From assembly GCA_016722655.1 (NCBI GenBank), contig JADKIR010000005.1:1240001-1304000 (forward strand): a stretch of 64,000 nt of DNA. The letters are read 5' to 3'. The position numbers and the translations under genes are program-made. The DNA comes from Cytophagaceae bacterium. GTDB lineage: Bacteria; Bacteroidota; Bacteroidia; Cytophagales; Spirosomataceae. Of this stretch, positions 9,982 through 19,223 are shown in pieces. The notes beneath the pieces are model-generated. The model had not been told where the DNA came from. It was given only the letters and a program-made list of their open reading frames with translations, and searched no databases. Numbering within the stretch: the stretch's first letter is position 1; every line of letters begins with the position of its first letter.

Positions 9982-11031
9982 TCAAAGGTGTTTTCCAAAA
10001 AAATCTTTGAGCTTGGAAGTTGCCATTTCAACATATTCGGGCACATAATATGTCTGAATATGTGTTGCATTTGGTATCAAAAATAATTCTTTGGTTTGGG
10101 TACCGGTGGCTAAATGAAAAGCCTGGTCGGTCATATAAAAAGAATCAGCTTTGCTACCGGCCATCATTAATAAGGGTTGATTAATCAAATCCATGTTTGA
10201 GGCAGCATTGAAAGCCATCAAATCAAGCAGGCTACTTGTGGTATATCTGAATGTAGAATTGGGATGGGCATGAGTTTTATTGTAATATTCATGACCTTCA
10301 CGGTAAAGATCAAATGGCATTTTAGCAGCGACCTCATCTGTTGTTTTTACATTTGCAATGTATTTTACCTCTCCTCCGGCTATCTCCAAAGCTCTTGCCT
10401 CGGAAGCTTGTTTGAGCCTGTCCTGAATGCTTGACAGACCGGAATTCATAAATCCGTTTTTTCTTACCAGGCCTGAGTTGAACATACTTATAGTGGCTAT
10501 AGCTTTAAAACGTTTGTCGGTTTGAGCAGCTTTTAAAGCATATCCTCCACCCCCGCAAACACCAAGTAAGCCAATTTTCTTTGAGTCAACACCCTGAAAA
10601 GATGAAATATAATCGACCATTCCTCTGATATCTTCAATCCTATTGGCGGGTTTGTCAACATTCCGAGGTAAACCGCCACTCGCACCCTGAAAAGAGGCAT
10701 CTGCTGCTATGGCGATATAGCCCAATTCTGCCAGATTCTGGGCATAAAGGCCTGCTACTTGTTCTTTTACTCCACCATTGGGATGTGCCACTACGACTGT
10801 TGGATAGGTTTTGGAAGGATTATATCCCGCAGGAGTGTAAACATTTGCGGAAATATCAATTCCATTAAGTTTGTAGTTAACAGGTTGGATTTGAACTTTC
10901 CCCGGTACATTAGCTATTATGGCCCCGTGATAAACCAATCCAAAAGGATTGCCGGAATTAGCTTGTGCCAATGAATCAGAATTATACATTATAACTATAA
11001 TTAGTAGAAAAATACTGAATTGAATTTTCAT
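9982..11031 (-). CDS. Exported alpha/beta hydrolase, dienelactone-hydrolase-like
   Basis: This is a 349-aa protein with a signal peptide ending in SLAQ. It has an alpha/beta-hydrolase core with an oxyanion-side stretch VVVAHPNGG (about residues 79-87), a DIRGMVDYI helix and a nucleophile elbow GVCGGGGYAL in which Cys159 takes the usual Ser place, as in dienelactone hydrolases. A late conserved His is seen in PNATHIQTYY. It probably hydrolyses an ester or lactone outside the cytoplasm. The gaps to its neighbours are 23 and 37 bp, in one operon with other exported hydrolases. Confidence 0.85.
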   Translation of the reverse strand: MKIQFSIFLLIIVIMYNSDSLAQANSGNPFGLVYHGAIIANVPGKVQIQPVNYKLNGIDISANVYTPAGYNPSKTYPTVVVAHPNGGVKEQVAGLYAQNLAELGYIAIAADASFQGASGGLPRNVDKPANRIEDIRGMVDYISSFQGVDSKKIGLLGVCGGGGYALKAAQTDKRFKAIATISMFNSGLVRKNGFMNSGLSSIQDRLKQASEARALEIAGGEVKYIANVKTTDEVAAKMPFDLYREGHEYYNKTHAHPNSTFRYTTSSLLDLMAFNAASNMDLINQPLLMMAGSKADSFYMTDQAFHLATGTQTKELFLIPNATHIQTYYVPEYVEMATSKLKDFFGKHL

Positions 11032-11054
11032 AAAATGATTATTTAAAAATTATC

Positions 11055-12167
11055 TTATTTATCTAAACCTTTGTCCTTCAACCACTTTGATAATAAATCA
11101 GCAACTTCAACATTATTTAAATCAGACATAGGGAAATGAGTATTGCCTTTGAGTCCTTTTTCAGGTAACTGAACAAGTGTTACATCACCCCCATTCTTAT
11201 TGACTAATTCAGTCCATTTTTTTGCCATTAATACCGCAGCCCTCCATTGTTCTTCACCGGGATATTTTGAAGGCTCTGTAGGAATGTAATCACCATAATA
11301 GATTACAATCGGGATTTTAGTTATTTTTTTAAATTCATCCAATGACACCGGGTTTCCCTTCAAAGTCCCCCCTAAATAAGTGATTGGCTCAGGAACCTGG
11401 CCTTCAGGAAAAATAAAGCCACTTCCAGGTTCATAGGCTGCAATAGCTTTAATATTTTCATTTTTTAAAGCCGCAAGCCAACCTTGACCGCCACTGTGAG
11501 AGTGTGTGATCAAAATGCCGGGGCCAATTTTATTAAACAAAGCCGCCACTACATCGGTATTAACATTAATATCAATCGTCCCAATATTTGGTACAATATG
11601 CCTGTAAAATTGATTTAATGCTTTGGGGTCTTTTGAAAACTGTACTCCGGGATAAAATTCTGTTCCGATTCCCATTCTAAATATTCCAAACCATAATTGG
11701 TCATCTGGCGAAGCGGTGTAAGTTGATTGTTGCGTTCCACGGGATGCTTTGCCTCTTCTTGGTTGGTCAATTAAGTAAACTGGGAATCCTCTACGTAAGA
11801 AAATATTTTGAAAGCCTTCTCTGCCATCAGCTGTGGTTTCGTAAGTTTTTGAAGTTTGACCGTAACCGTGCCACATAACCATAGGGTATTTGCGACTCTT
11901 GGCTGGAACTTGATAGAAAGCATAAAGATGATCGCCATGTAAGGTTTGACCCTCTGATGGTTGATTTGAAGGATTAAAAGCTCCATGTTTTATAGGGTCA
12001 AAAGTGCCGGGATTTGTTATTACGGAACCACCTACAGTAAAACTACCCTGGTCTTTGATTAACAACAAGTTTTTTTTATTTGAGACGCAAGAGGATAGCA
12101 GGCTTATGGAAATTACCAGAAGTAAAGTGGAATTTTGGAGTCTATTTTTTATTTCTTTTCTAAACAT
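11055..12167 (-). CDS. Alpha/beta hydrolase lipoprotein (secreted esterase type)
   Basis: This is a 370-aa protein with a lipoprotein signal ending at Cys27. The alpha/beta-hydrolase features are MVMWHGYGQ (oxyanion region, about 96-104), RGFPVYLIDQPRRGKAS, the nucleophile elbow ITHSHSGGQGW (Ser223 or Ser225) and a C-terminal GNTHFPMSD carrying the likely catalytic His. It probably acts on an ester at the cell surface or in the periplasm. It is in the same operon as the dienelactone-hydrolase-like gene 23 bp downstream. The substrate is unknown. Confidence 0.83.
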   Translation of the reverse strand: MFRKEIKNRLQNSTLLLVISISLLSSCVSNKKNLLLIKDQGSFTVGGSVITNPGTFDPIKHGAFNPSNQPSEGQTLHGDHLYAFYQVPAKSRKYPMVMWHGYGQTSKTYETTADGREGFQNIFLRRGFPVYLIDQPRRGKASRGTQQSTYTASPDDQLWFGIFRMGIGTEFYPGVQFSKDPKALNQFYRHIVPNIGTIDINVNTDVVAALFNKIGPGILITHSHSGGQGWLAALKNENIKAIAAYEPGSGFIFPEGQVPEPITYLGGTLKGNPVSLDEFKKITKIPIVIYYGDYIPTEPSKYPGEEQWRAAVLMAKKWTELVNKNGGDVTLVQLPEKGLKGNTHFPMSDLNNVEVADLLSKWLKDKGLDK

Positions 12168-12219
12168 TTTTTTAGAATTAAATGATGAAATACTACTTAA
12201 ATCGGGAAGGCCTTAATAA

Positions 12220-12660
12220 TTAATTTGGACCCATCAGTTTAGAAAAAGAAAGAGAACCCATTTTCCAGTCATCGCCAACTTTAACATACACTTCTGTAAC
12301 CATAAAAGGATTGGAAACCTCATTGTTGCCAACTACGGCCAAAAGCGTGATTCTGTTTAAAAGTATTACCGTATTCTCGATTATTATTGGTTTCATAACT
12401 TCATGTATATCGGCTTTTTTGTAATGAATGAAACCAGATTTTATGATTTCCAATTCACGATCTTTGCCCCAGGAACCACCCATGTGAACAAACATGGCCT
12501 GAGCATCAAATAATCTACCCAACTTATTTACATCTTTATCAGCCATCCATTGCCATTTATCTTTGGATAGTTGCTTGATCTGCTCTTCTACAGTATTTTG
12601 AGCTATTGAATTTACTGAAATCAAAATAAATGTGATTATTCCTAAAACTATTTTTGTCAT
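12220..12660 (-). CDS. Exported DUF4440/SnoaL-like (NTF2 fold) protein, copy B
   Basis: This is a 146-aa protein with a signal peptide ending in SIAQ. It has the NTF2-like pattern: an N-terminal helix EEQIKQLSKDKWQWMADKD, then LFDAQAMFVHMGGSWGKD and strands ending in VTEVYVKVGDDWKM. It is a close paralogue of the gene 10 bp upstream and shares the KDKWQWMADKDV block. Family members bind small molecules or have polyketide-cyclase-like activity. No catalytic claim can be made here. Confidence 0.82.
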   Translation of the reverse strand: MTKIVLGIITFILISVNSIAQNTVEEQIKQLSKDKWQWMADKDVNKLGRLFDAQAMFVHMGGSWGKDRELEIIKSGFIHYKKADIHEVMKPIIIENTVILLNRITLLAVVGNNEVSNPFMVTEVYVKVGDDWKMGSLSFSKLMGPN

Positions 12661-12670
12661 TGTTTTTAAC

Positions 12671-13123
12671 TTATTTTTTGATTTGATGGGTATCTCTTAC
12701 ACTACTGAAAGATAAAGCGAGCATTTTCCAGGTTTTCTTTTGTTTTTGATATACTTCTGTAACGGTAAATTCTACTTTGGCATCACTTCCTCTAACCACT
12801 GATTCTAGCGTAATTCTGTTCCAAACTATAGCCGTTTTTCCTGAAACTTCTATTGCAGAATCATGGATAGTTGCTTTTTTGTACCAAATACTCCCAGTTT
12901 TAATAATTTCTAATTCTTCGGCTTTTTTCCATGTGCCACTCATGTGTAAAAACTTTGATTTTTCGTCAAATAGTTTGTCCAATTTCTCAACATCCTTATC
13001 GGCCATCCATTGCCATTTGTCTTTGGAGATTTGCATTACTTCCTGCTCGGCTTTGGAGATTTGAGCCAATGAAATTTGAAAAACTGATAATGTGATAATT
13101 AATGTTAATAATACTGATTTCAT
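12671..13123 (-). CDS. Exported DUF4440/SnoaL-like (NTF2 fold) protein, copy A
   Basis: I chose the ATG at 13123, which begins MKSVLLTLIITLSVFQ and gives a signal peptide ending in SLAQ. The longer frame starts at a GTG inside the upstream reductase gene. The 150-aa product has the same NTF2-like plan as the next gene (KDKWQWMADKDVEKL, FLHMSGTW, VTEVYQKQKKTWKM), so the two are a tandem duplication. It starts 20 bp after the aldo/keto reductase stop. The ligand or reaction is unknown. Confidence 0.82.
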   Translation of the reverse strand: MKSVLLTLIITLSVFQISLAQISKAEQEVMQISKDKWQWMADKDVEKLDKLFDEKSKFLHMSGTWKKAEELEIIKTGSIWYKKATIHDSAIEVSGKTAIVWNRITLESVVRGSDAKVEFTVTEVYQKQKKTWKMLALSFSSVRDTHQIKK

Positions 13124-13143
13124 TTTTAAATTTTGTTTAAATA

Positions 13144-13995
13144 TTAATTCTGAATTACTCTTTCGCCCAACCACTTCACCATTATGGGATCACGATGATC
13201 AAAAAAGGCACTGGTTTTTGTATCTAAAGTTTTTATTTTTTCCATGTCTTCTGTATTCAATTCAAAATCAAAGATGTTGAAATTTTCTTCCATTCGCTCT
13301 TTTCTTACTGACTTTGGAATGGCCACAATACCTCTTTGGGTGAGCCAACGCAGTACAACCTGGGCAATAGTCTTATTGTATTTTTTGCCAATATTGCCTA
13401 ACAATTCATTTGAGAATAAATCATTTTTACCTTCCGCAAACGGTCCCCAGGACTCAATCTGCACTTTATTTTGCTCTAAAAATACCTGGGTTTCTATTTG
13501 TTGGTTAAAAGGATGTGTTTCTATTTGATTGACTGCCGGAACGATTTCATTATGAACGATTATGTCAATGAGTCTGTCAGGTTGGAAGTTGCTTACTCCT
13601 ATCGCTTTTATTTTTCCTTCTTTATATAAATCTTCCATGGCCCGCCATGAGCCATACACATCTCCGAATGGCTGGTGCATGAGGTACAAATCCAGGTAAT
13701 CCAACTTTAGCTTATTCATCGAAGATTCAAAAGCTTTTTTGGTTCCCTCATATCCATTCCTTTGAATCCATACTTTCGTGGTGATGAACAAATCTGCCCT
13801 GTTTATTCCACTGTTTTTAATAGCATTGCCTACAGCCTCTTCGTTACCATAAGATGCTGCAGTGTCTATCAATCGATATCCTACACTTATTGCATCTAAT
13901 ACGCTTCTTTCACATTCTGCCATATCAAGCACCTGGAAAACTCCAAACCCTAAAATGGGCATTTCCACTCCGTTATTTAATTTTATTTTTTGCAT
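13144..13995 (-). CDS. Aldo/keto reductase
   Basis: This is a cytoplasmic NADPH-dependent aldo/keto reductase, 283 aa, with no signal peptide. The catalytic tetrad is complete: Asp44, Tyr49, Lys74 and His107 (in LMHQP). The signature GYRLIDTAASYGNE and the cofactor-binding IPKSVRKERMEEN are visible. It is the only clearly cytoplasmic enzyme in the surrounding operon, so it may reduce an aldehyde or ketone released by the exported esterases. It lies 88 bp after the carboxylesterase gene. Confidence 0.93.
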   Translation of the reverse strand: MQKIKLNNGVEMPILGFGVFQVLDMAECERSVLDAISVGYRLIDTAASYGNEEAVGNAIKNSGINRADLFITTKVWIQRNGYEGTKKAFESSMNKLKLDYLDLYLMHQPFGDVYGSWRAMEDLYKEGKIKAIGVSNFQPDRLIDIIVHNEIVPAVNQIETHPFNQQIETQVFLEQNKVQIESWGPFAEGKNDLFSNELLGNIGKKYNKTIAQVVLRWLTQRGIVAIPKSVRKERMEENFNIFDFELNTEDMEKIKTLDTKTSAFFDHRDPIMVKWLGERVIQN

Positions 13996-14083
13996 TACTA
14001 ATATTTCTCGTATAACTGTTACATAGATACCTAAGTCGATAGTAACACCTATTTACACAGATTTATTTTTGAAAATATTTCTA

Positions 14084-15724
14084 TTATATTCCTCTTGATT
14101 GAATTTTACCTCTATTTTTCATTGCTTTTTCGACCACATCTAATCTTGCTTTGCGAGGGTCAGGCTTTGCTACCACTTTACCATCTAATTCTACATCCAG
14201 AATGTCTTGATTTTGATTGTTAAACATTGGCCAATTAGGCAGGTTGGCACCGTTGGGATTTCCAGTTTTGGCAAAGTTGGTCCAGTAACCACACATGATC
14301 CGTGCAAGCTCACTTTCTGCTGGTGTAATGGTAGGTGCGGCACCGTTTGGCCCACCCCAACGAGCCCCTAAAGTATTAAATACAAAAGAAATGTCAGAAC
14401 CATGACCAGCACCATAAGGCGATCGTTGTTGAGCTACTGTAGGTACATAACCAAACTGAAACACATAAGCAGGAGCACCTTTAGCAAGAAAAGTGCGGGC
14501 GGTCATGCGTGCAGGCTCACCCCAAACCCAATCCGTATTAAACTTCGCAATAACCTCTTCAAACTTCTTGGTACCATCTGGGTCAAAAGCAGCTTTGGCA
14601 TCAGCTTCTAAATCTCCAAAACTAGCAAACAGATCTTCTTTGGTTTTGGCATTGCTTACAAATGCACCGCCGATTTCAGCACTACAATTGCCAATCATCA
14701 AAGGTATTTTAGGCTGTCGACCAAACATATATGCAGTTTCTGCCGTTTCAGTCACCAATTTACCGTCAAAGATGGGTCCTGCGTGTGTGCGTGGACCATT
14801 GGGACCATCAGTCTCTTGACCACCGTCAATTATTTTTTCTACCGGTAAAGCACGTAAAGCTGCCAATGAAGCAGCATCAGAACCCGTGATTCCTAGTTTT
14901 TTGGCAAAATTCATACCGATGGTTTCGGCAGAAACAGCGTAAAGAACATCTGCATTTTCTTTGTTGATAGGCCTCCCGGTAAGTACGCCATCACGACCAC
15001 CACTTGAATGACCAATGGCTTTATGAAAAAGCCCTTTGGCTGCAGGGATGGTCAATAAAGAATGTACAGAAACACCACCAGCCGAAAAACCAAATATGGT
15101 TACGTTTTTAGGGTCTCCACCAAATGCCGCTATGTTTTTTTGTATCCATTTTAGAGCCTCTATTTGGTCCATAAAACCGTAGTTGCCTTTAAATTCATTC
15201 GGTAGTTCGCTGCTTAGGCCAGGATGAGCAAAATAACCCAGGCGACCCACTCGATAGTTAATATTGACTAAAATCACACCGTTCTTATTCATTTCGGTAC
15301 CATAGTTTTGTGAGCTTGAGGCACTACCACCTGTAAAGCCACCACCATATATCCACACCATTACAGGAAGCTTGGCTTTGGCACTTACATTGGCTGGTTT
15401 CCATACATTTAGATATAGACAGTCCTCCCCTGAACCTTCCGCTATTGTGCCTGGCTTTGCTCCCCAACCCGCTTGAGCAGGGTTTACAGCATATTTGCTT
15501 GCGTCACGCACACCTGTCCATTTTTTTACCGGCTGTGGCGGTCTCCAACGAAATTCACCCACTGGTGGTGCTGCAAATGGTATGCCTTTAAACACTGCCG
15601 ATGAACCTTCTACTACCCCTTGCACTTGGCCGCTGGCAGTTTTTATTATTGGCCCAGGGTTAGTTTGTTGAGCATTTAAAGTTCCGATAATAAGAAACCC
15701 AAGAAATACCAGTATTTTCTTCAT
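14084..15724 (-). CDS. Exported type B carboxylesterase
   Basis: I chose the ATG at 15724, which starts MKKILVFLGFLIIG and gives a signal peptide ending in LNAQ. Of the 580 codons open, the first 34 lie before this signal and into the divergent promoter region. The 546-aa product has the type B signature EDCLYLNVW (about 100-108), the oxyanion YGGGF, the nucleophile elbow FGFSAGG with Ser214 and a C-terminal GAGHGSDISFVF with the catalytic His. It hydrolyses carboxylic esters outside the cytoplasm. As the first gene of the minus-strand operon, it is divergent from an AraC regulator 164 bp away. Confidence 0.93.
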   Translation of the reverse strand: MKKILVFLGFLIIGTLNAQQTNPGPIIKTASGQVQGVVEGSSAVFKGIPFAAPPVGEFRWRPPQPVKKWTGVRDASKYAVNPAQAGWGAKPGTIAEGSGEDCLYLNVWKPANVSAKAKLPVMVWIYGGGFTGGSASSSQNYGTEMNKNGVILVNINYRVGRLGYFAHPGLSSELPNEFKGNYGFMDQIEALKWIQKNIAAFGGDPKNVTIFGFSAGGVSVHSLLTIPAAKGLFHKAIGHSSGGRDGVLTGRPINKENADVLYAVSAETIGMNFAKKLGITGSDAASLAALRALPVEKIIDGGQETDGPNGPRTHAGPIFDGKLVTETAETAYMFGRQPKIPLMIGNCSAEIGGAFVSNAKTKEDLFASFGDLEADAKAAFDPDGTKKFEEVIAKFNTDWVWGEPARMTARTFLAKGAPAYVFQFGYVPTVAQQRSPYGAGHGSDISFVFNTLGARWGGPNGAAPTITPAESELARIMCGYWTNFAKTGNPNGANLPNWPMFNNQNQDILDVELDGKVVAKPDPRKARLDVVEKAMKNRGKIQSRGI

Positions 15725-15888
15725 GATTGAATCGTTTGATTTTTTAACGATACAAAGGTCAAGGCTATATCGCTGAGGAATGGTATAAAAATTCCTGCTT
15801 TTTCTACCATTTTTACTGAATACCATTGGGAATTATAGAATAGTATTTTTAATAACTTAATTTTGAATGGATTTCAAAAGAATTGAAA

Positions 15889-16800
15889 ATGGAAAAAATA
15901 ATTAATATAGATACAGTAAGCGAGTTTAACGCTGCCAATAATCACAAAACACTGCATCCACTAGTGACGGTTTTAGATTATTCAAAGGCAAATCCAAGAG
16001 ATTGGGGAGAGGTAGATACTATAAGATTTAATTATGGATTATATAGTGTGATTTTGAAAGATGTAGTTTGTGGTGACATGAGGTACGGACGCCACCATTA
16101 CGATTATCAGGCAGGAACGCTGGTGTTTTATGCACCGGGACAGTTTGTGAGTATGGATAACCCCAAAGTGGTTTATCAGCCCATGGGCTTCGGGCTTTTG
16201 TTTCATCCCGATTTTTTAATAGGTACTCATTTAGGAAAAGCTATACATCAATATAAGTTTTTTAGCTATCAGACCAACGAAGCACTGCATCTTTCTGATG
16301 ATGAACGGGAAATGATTTTAGATATATTTAAAAAAATTGAATTTGAATTAAAACAACCGATTGACAAACACAGTAAAAAGCTTATTGCAAGCAATATAGA
16401 GCTTTTTTTGGATTATTGCCAGCGGTTTTATGACCGACAGTTTATTACTCGTGATGTTGCCCATAAAGGAATAATTGAGAAATTTGAAGAACTGCTCAAC
16501 GCTTATTTTCATTCAGAAAAACCCCAAATTATTGGTTTGCCCTCGGTGGCATATTTTGCTGACGAACTTCATTTATCGGCTAATTATTTTGGTGATTTAA
16601 TCAAAAAAGAAACCGGGCAATCAGCCAAAGATTATATCCTTTTCAAAACAATCAGCATAGCCAAAGAACGGATTTTTGAAGATGAAAAAACGGTTAACGA
16701 AATCGCCTACGAACTTGGATTCAAATATCCGCAGCATTTTACACGGTTATTTAAACAAAAAGTAGGTATGAGTCCATTAGAGTTTCGGGGGGTGAATTGA
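15889..16800 (+). CDS. AraC-family transcriptional regulator (divergent from esterase operon)
   Basis: This is a 303-aa DNA-binding regulator. The N-terminal half is a cupin-like sensing domain (YHYDYQAGTLVFYAPGQ region). The C-terminal about 100 residues are the double helix-turn-helix with VNEIAYELGFKYPQHFTRLFK and PLEFR. I prefer the ATG at 15889 over the TTG at 15883. Divergence from the esterase operon suggests it controls that operon. A decayed copy of its C-terminal half lies at about 18.73-19.07 kb. The inducer is unknown. Confidence 0.92.
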   Translation: MEKIINIDTVSEFNAANNHKTLHPLVTVLDYSKANPRDWGEVDTIRFNYGLYSVILKDVVCGDMRYGRHHYDYQAGTLVFYAPGQFVSMDNPKVVYQPMGFGLLFHPDFLIGTHLGKAIHQYKFFSYQTNEALHLSDDEREMILDIFKKIEFELKQPIDKHSKKLIASNIELFLDYCQRFYDRQFITRDVAHKGIIEKFEELLNAYFHSEKPQIIGLPSVAYFADELHLSANYFGDLIKKETGQSAKDYILFKTISIAKERIFEDEKTVNEIAYELGFKYPQHFTRLFKQKVGMSPLEFRGVN

Positions 16801-16804
16801 TAAT

Positions 16805-17719
16805 TTATGGGGTATTCCTGTATTTTGTAGGGGTAGTGTGCGTATGTTTCTTAAAGAAATTATTAAAATGCGTTACTTCCCTAAAACCCAGCGAAAAGGC
16901 AATTTCGGAGATATTCCATTTGCTATGTTTGAGCATAATTTTTGCTTCTTGCAAAAGACGTTCGGCAATGAATTGAGAAGTGGTATTCCCACTGGTTTCT
17001 TTTACAGCTCTGTTCAGATGATTGACGTGTACATTGAGTTGAGCCGCAAAATCAGAGGCTGTTCGGAGCATGATTTCCGAATGGTTATCGTCAATAGGGA
17101 ATTGACGCTCCAAAAGTTCCAAAAAAAGCCAATGAATACGCTGTGAAGCGTTAATCGGCAGCCTTTCAATACGGTTAGATGGGCGGGTCTTCATAGCACT
17201 ATGGATCAATTCATAAATCTGATTTCGGATCGCATCATATTTATGAATATACTCTGAGCTCAGTTCGGTTTCGATTTTTTCAAAAACTCCGCTTAAATAT
17301 TCAAATTGGGAATCGTCTAATTCAAAAACGTGAGTACCTGCAGGTTGAAAAACTTCATATTGCGTAAGATTTCCAAACTGTTTAAAAAAATCGGCATTAA
17401 ATATCACATAAAAGCCCGAAACTTCGGATTCAATATGCTCCCATTTGTAGGGTATAAAAGGATTTGAAAACACAAGTGCTTGCTTTTCAAAAGAAAAAAC
17501 TTTATCAGCATAATGAATACGGCTACTGCCCCTGCAAAGTGTAACTTTAAAGAAATCGCGTCGGCGATAGGGAACAGGTTTGGTAACCGGATGTGGCAAT
17601 CTAAAAACATTGATATGCCCGATATCACGGCTTAGGTTTTCTGGAATCCAATCGAATTTTCGATTGTAAAATTCTTCCAGCGATTCAAATCCATTATTCA
17701 TAACCTTACAATTTTGCAT
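16805..17719 (-). CDS. AraC-family transcriptional regulator
   Basis: This is a 304-aa AraC-type regulator with an N-terminal sensing domain and a C-terminal HTH pair (WNISEIAFSLGFREVTHFNNFFKKH, THTTPTKYRN). The start at 17719 overlaps the upstream gene's stop by 14 bp. An alternative ATG at 17701 would avoid the overlap. It is in one transcript with the upstream predicted outer-membrane protein and ends 4 bp from the convergent AraC gene. It is only distantly similar to that neighbour. Confidence 0.9.
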   Translation of the reverse strand: MQNCKVMNNGFESLEEFYNRKFDWIPENLSRDIGHINVFRLPHPVTKPVPYRRRDFFKVTLCRGSSRIHYADKVFSFEKQALVFSNPFIPYKWEHIESEVSGFYVIFNADFFKQFGNLTQYEVFQPAGTHVFELDDSQFEYLSGVFEKIETELSSEYIHKYDAIRNQIYELIHSAMKTRPSNRIERLPINASQRIHWLFLELLERQFPIDDNHSEIMLRTASDFAAQLNVHVNHLNRAVKETSGNTTSQFIAERLLQEAKIMLKHSKWNISEIAFSLGFREVTHFNNFFKKHTHTTPTKYRNTP

Positions 17720-18470
17720 TCAGTCCCAAATTCCAAACTATTTTATCTCCTGCAATAGTTGATTTTAATTTATAGGTGAATATTGAAGATAAATAGACGG
17801 GTAACTTTTTTCGATTAAAACTCAGCATTTGGCTATAATAAGTACCTTTTTTATCATCTAAAGTTAGGTGAAAAAACTGTGGAAAAAAGCCCAAATAATA
17901 GTTTTTTGAAAGCCCAATATTTGGAAATCGGGGTTGAAGCGACAGATATGTACTTTTCTGAATAGCATAGGAATCCAAACCCTTTGAAACGAGCAAATGC
18001 AAGCCTAACGAAAACTTGGGCGATGCATGCCAAACCGGTACAAATTCGCCTGCCAGGTAGCGTTGAGCTACCCATCGATTTTCGGTTTTGGCGTTGATAA
18101 TCACTTGGTTTGCTCGTACAACATACGATGGATGCCCACCTATGTGCCAACTAAAATGTTCGGTACGCTTTGAGCGGTATCTCAGCCAAAAAATATACGA
18201 CCACGGGTCGCCATTGAGCCTCCACCGGAGTTCGGGCTCAAAGAAAATGTGTTTTTTCCCAACAGCCAGATTAATAATTGCAGCAGGTTTACCAAGCATT
18301 AAGTTGGGAAAAAGCGATACGCCATTATTGGTTATTTGAATATTAGCTGAAGCGTGAAGAGGTTCTGATTTTTTAAGTGTATCTGCTTTTTCGGCAAAAA
18401 TAGCAGTACTACAAAAAAGAACTAGAAGGGCTGTTTTCAGGTATAGATTCCCGCTGTTTAGGTGGTACAT
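17706..18470 (-). CDS. Predicted outer-membrane beta-barrel-like protein, 254 aa
   Basis: It has a signal peptide (TALLVLFCSTAIFAE) and then many short stretches of alternating polar and aromatic residues typical of barrel strands (for example HIFFEPELRWRL, YIFWLRYRS, FSLGLHLLVSKG, YLGFFPQFFHLTL), ending in VWNLGLNAKL. I do not recognise a named family. The gene overlaps the AraC regulator downstream by 14 bp, which implies translational coupling and a shared trigger. The barrel assignment is inference from the residue pattern. Confidence 0.65.
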   Translation of the reverse strand: MYHLNSGNLYLKTALLVLFCSTAIFAEKADTLKKSEPLHASANIQITNNGVSLFPNLMLGKPAAIINLAVGKKHIFFEPELRWRLNGDPWSYIFWLRYRSKRTEHFSWHIGGHPSYVVRANQVIINAKTENRWVAQRYLAGEFVPVWHASPKFSLGLHLLVSKGLDSYAIQKSTYLSLQPRFPNIGLSKNYYLGFFPQFFHLTLDDKKGTYYSQMLSFNRKKLPVYLSSIFTYKLKSTIAGDKIVWNLGLNAKL

Positions 18471-18732
18471 AATAATAAAAGATATATAAATTTTCTACTA
18501 CAAAACTACTGCTTTGGAATAAGTATTTTAAACAAATTTCAAATCAAAACTTACGAAAATCAAACTATGGTGATTGATCACAAGTTAAACCATTAGGTAA
18601 ATTTAAGATTTATTGAACGGTAGTTTGGGCAACTCTACAGAATAACATTGTTATCATTATAAACCAAATATATATCTGATAATGGAGCAAATCGCCATTG
18701 TAACTGATAATTAAATCCCAAATTTTTTCTTT

Positions 18733-19068
18733 AATTGCAATTTTGAGCAATTTGAATATCTATTAGAAGATTATATTGATTCTAAAAAGATTGAAATGGA
18801 GGGATTAACAACTGTTGGCTTTTGTGATGAACGATTAAACATTTCACCAAAATATTTTGGCGATTTAATCAAAAAAGAAACCGGGCAATCAGCCAAAGAT
18901 TATATCCATTTCAAAACCATTAGTAATGCCAAATAACGGGTTTTTGAAGATAAAAAAACAGTTAACGAAATAGCCTATGATCTTGGCTATAAATATCCTC
19001 AGCATTTTACCAGATAATTTAAACAAAAAGTGGGTATGAGTCCCCTGGAGTTTCGGGGATTAAATTAA
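18733..19068 (+). pseudogene. Decayed AraC-family C-terminal fragment
   Basis: Read in one frame this encodes the C-terminal part of an AraC regulator nearly identical in places to the intact gene at 15889-16800 (shared YFGDLIKKETGQSAKDYI, KTVNEIAY, GMSPLEFRG). Two in-frame TAA codons interrupt it, one where the intact gene has GAA and one where it has TTA. No N-terminal sensing domain is found upstream. It is a dead partial duplicate. Confidence 0.85.
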
Positions 19069-19223
19069 GGAAAAAATTGGAATAATCATTTTATTCCGTA
19101 AGGTTAAAGGAATTATCAAAAACGCAAAAAATACTTTATCCAAAGATTATATCATAAGCTTTACCAAACTCAAAACCAAACCGAGATTTATGGATTTTGA
19201 ATCCGGGATAAAACGCCTAAAAA

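Noticed and set aside
9204..10070. Long form of the CMD-like gene starting at 10070
   Set aside because: It would overlap the upstream hydrolase by about 90 bp and bury the signal peptide. The ATG at 9944 gives a clean exported protein.
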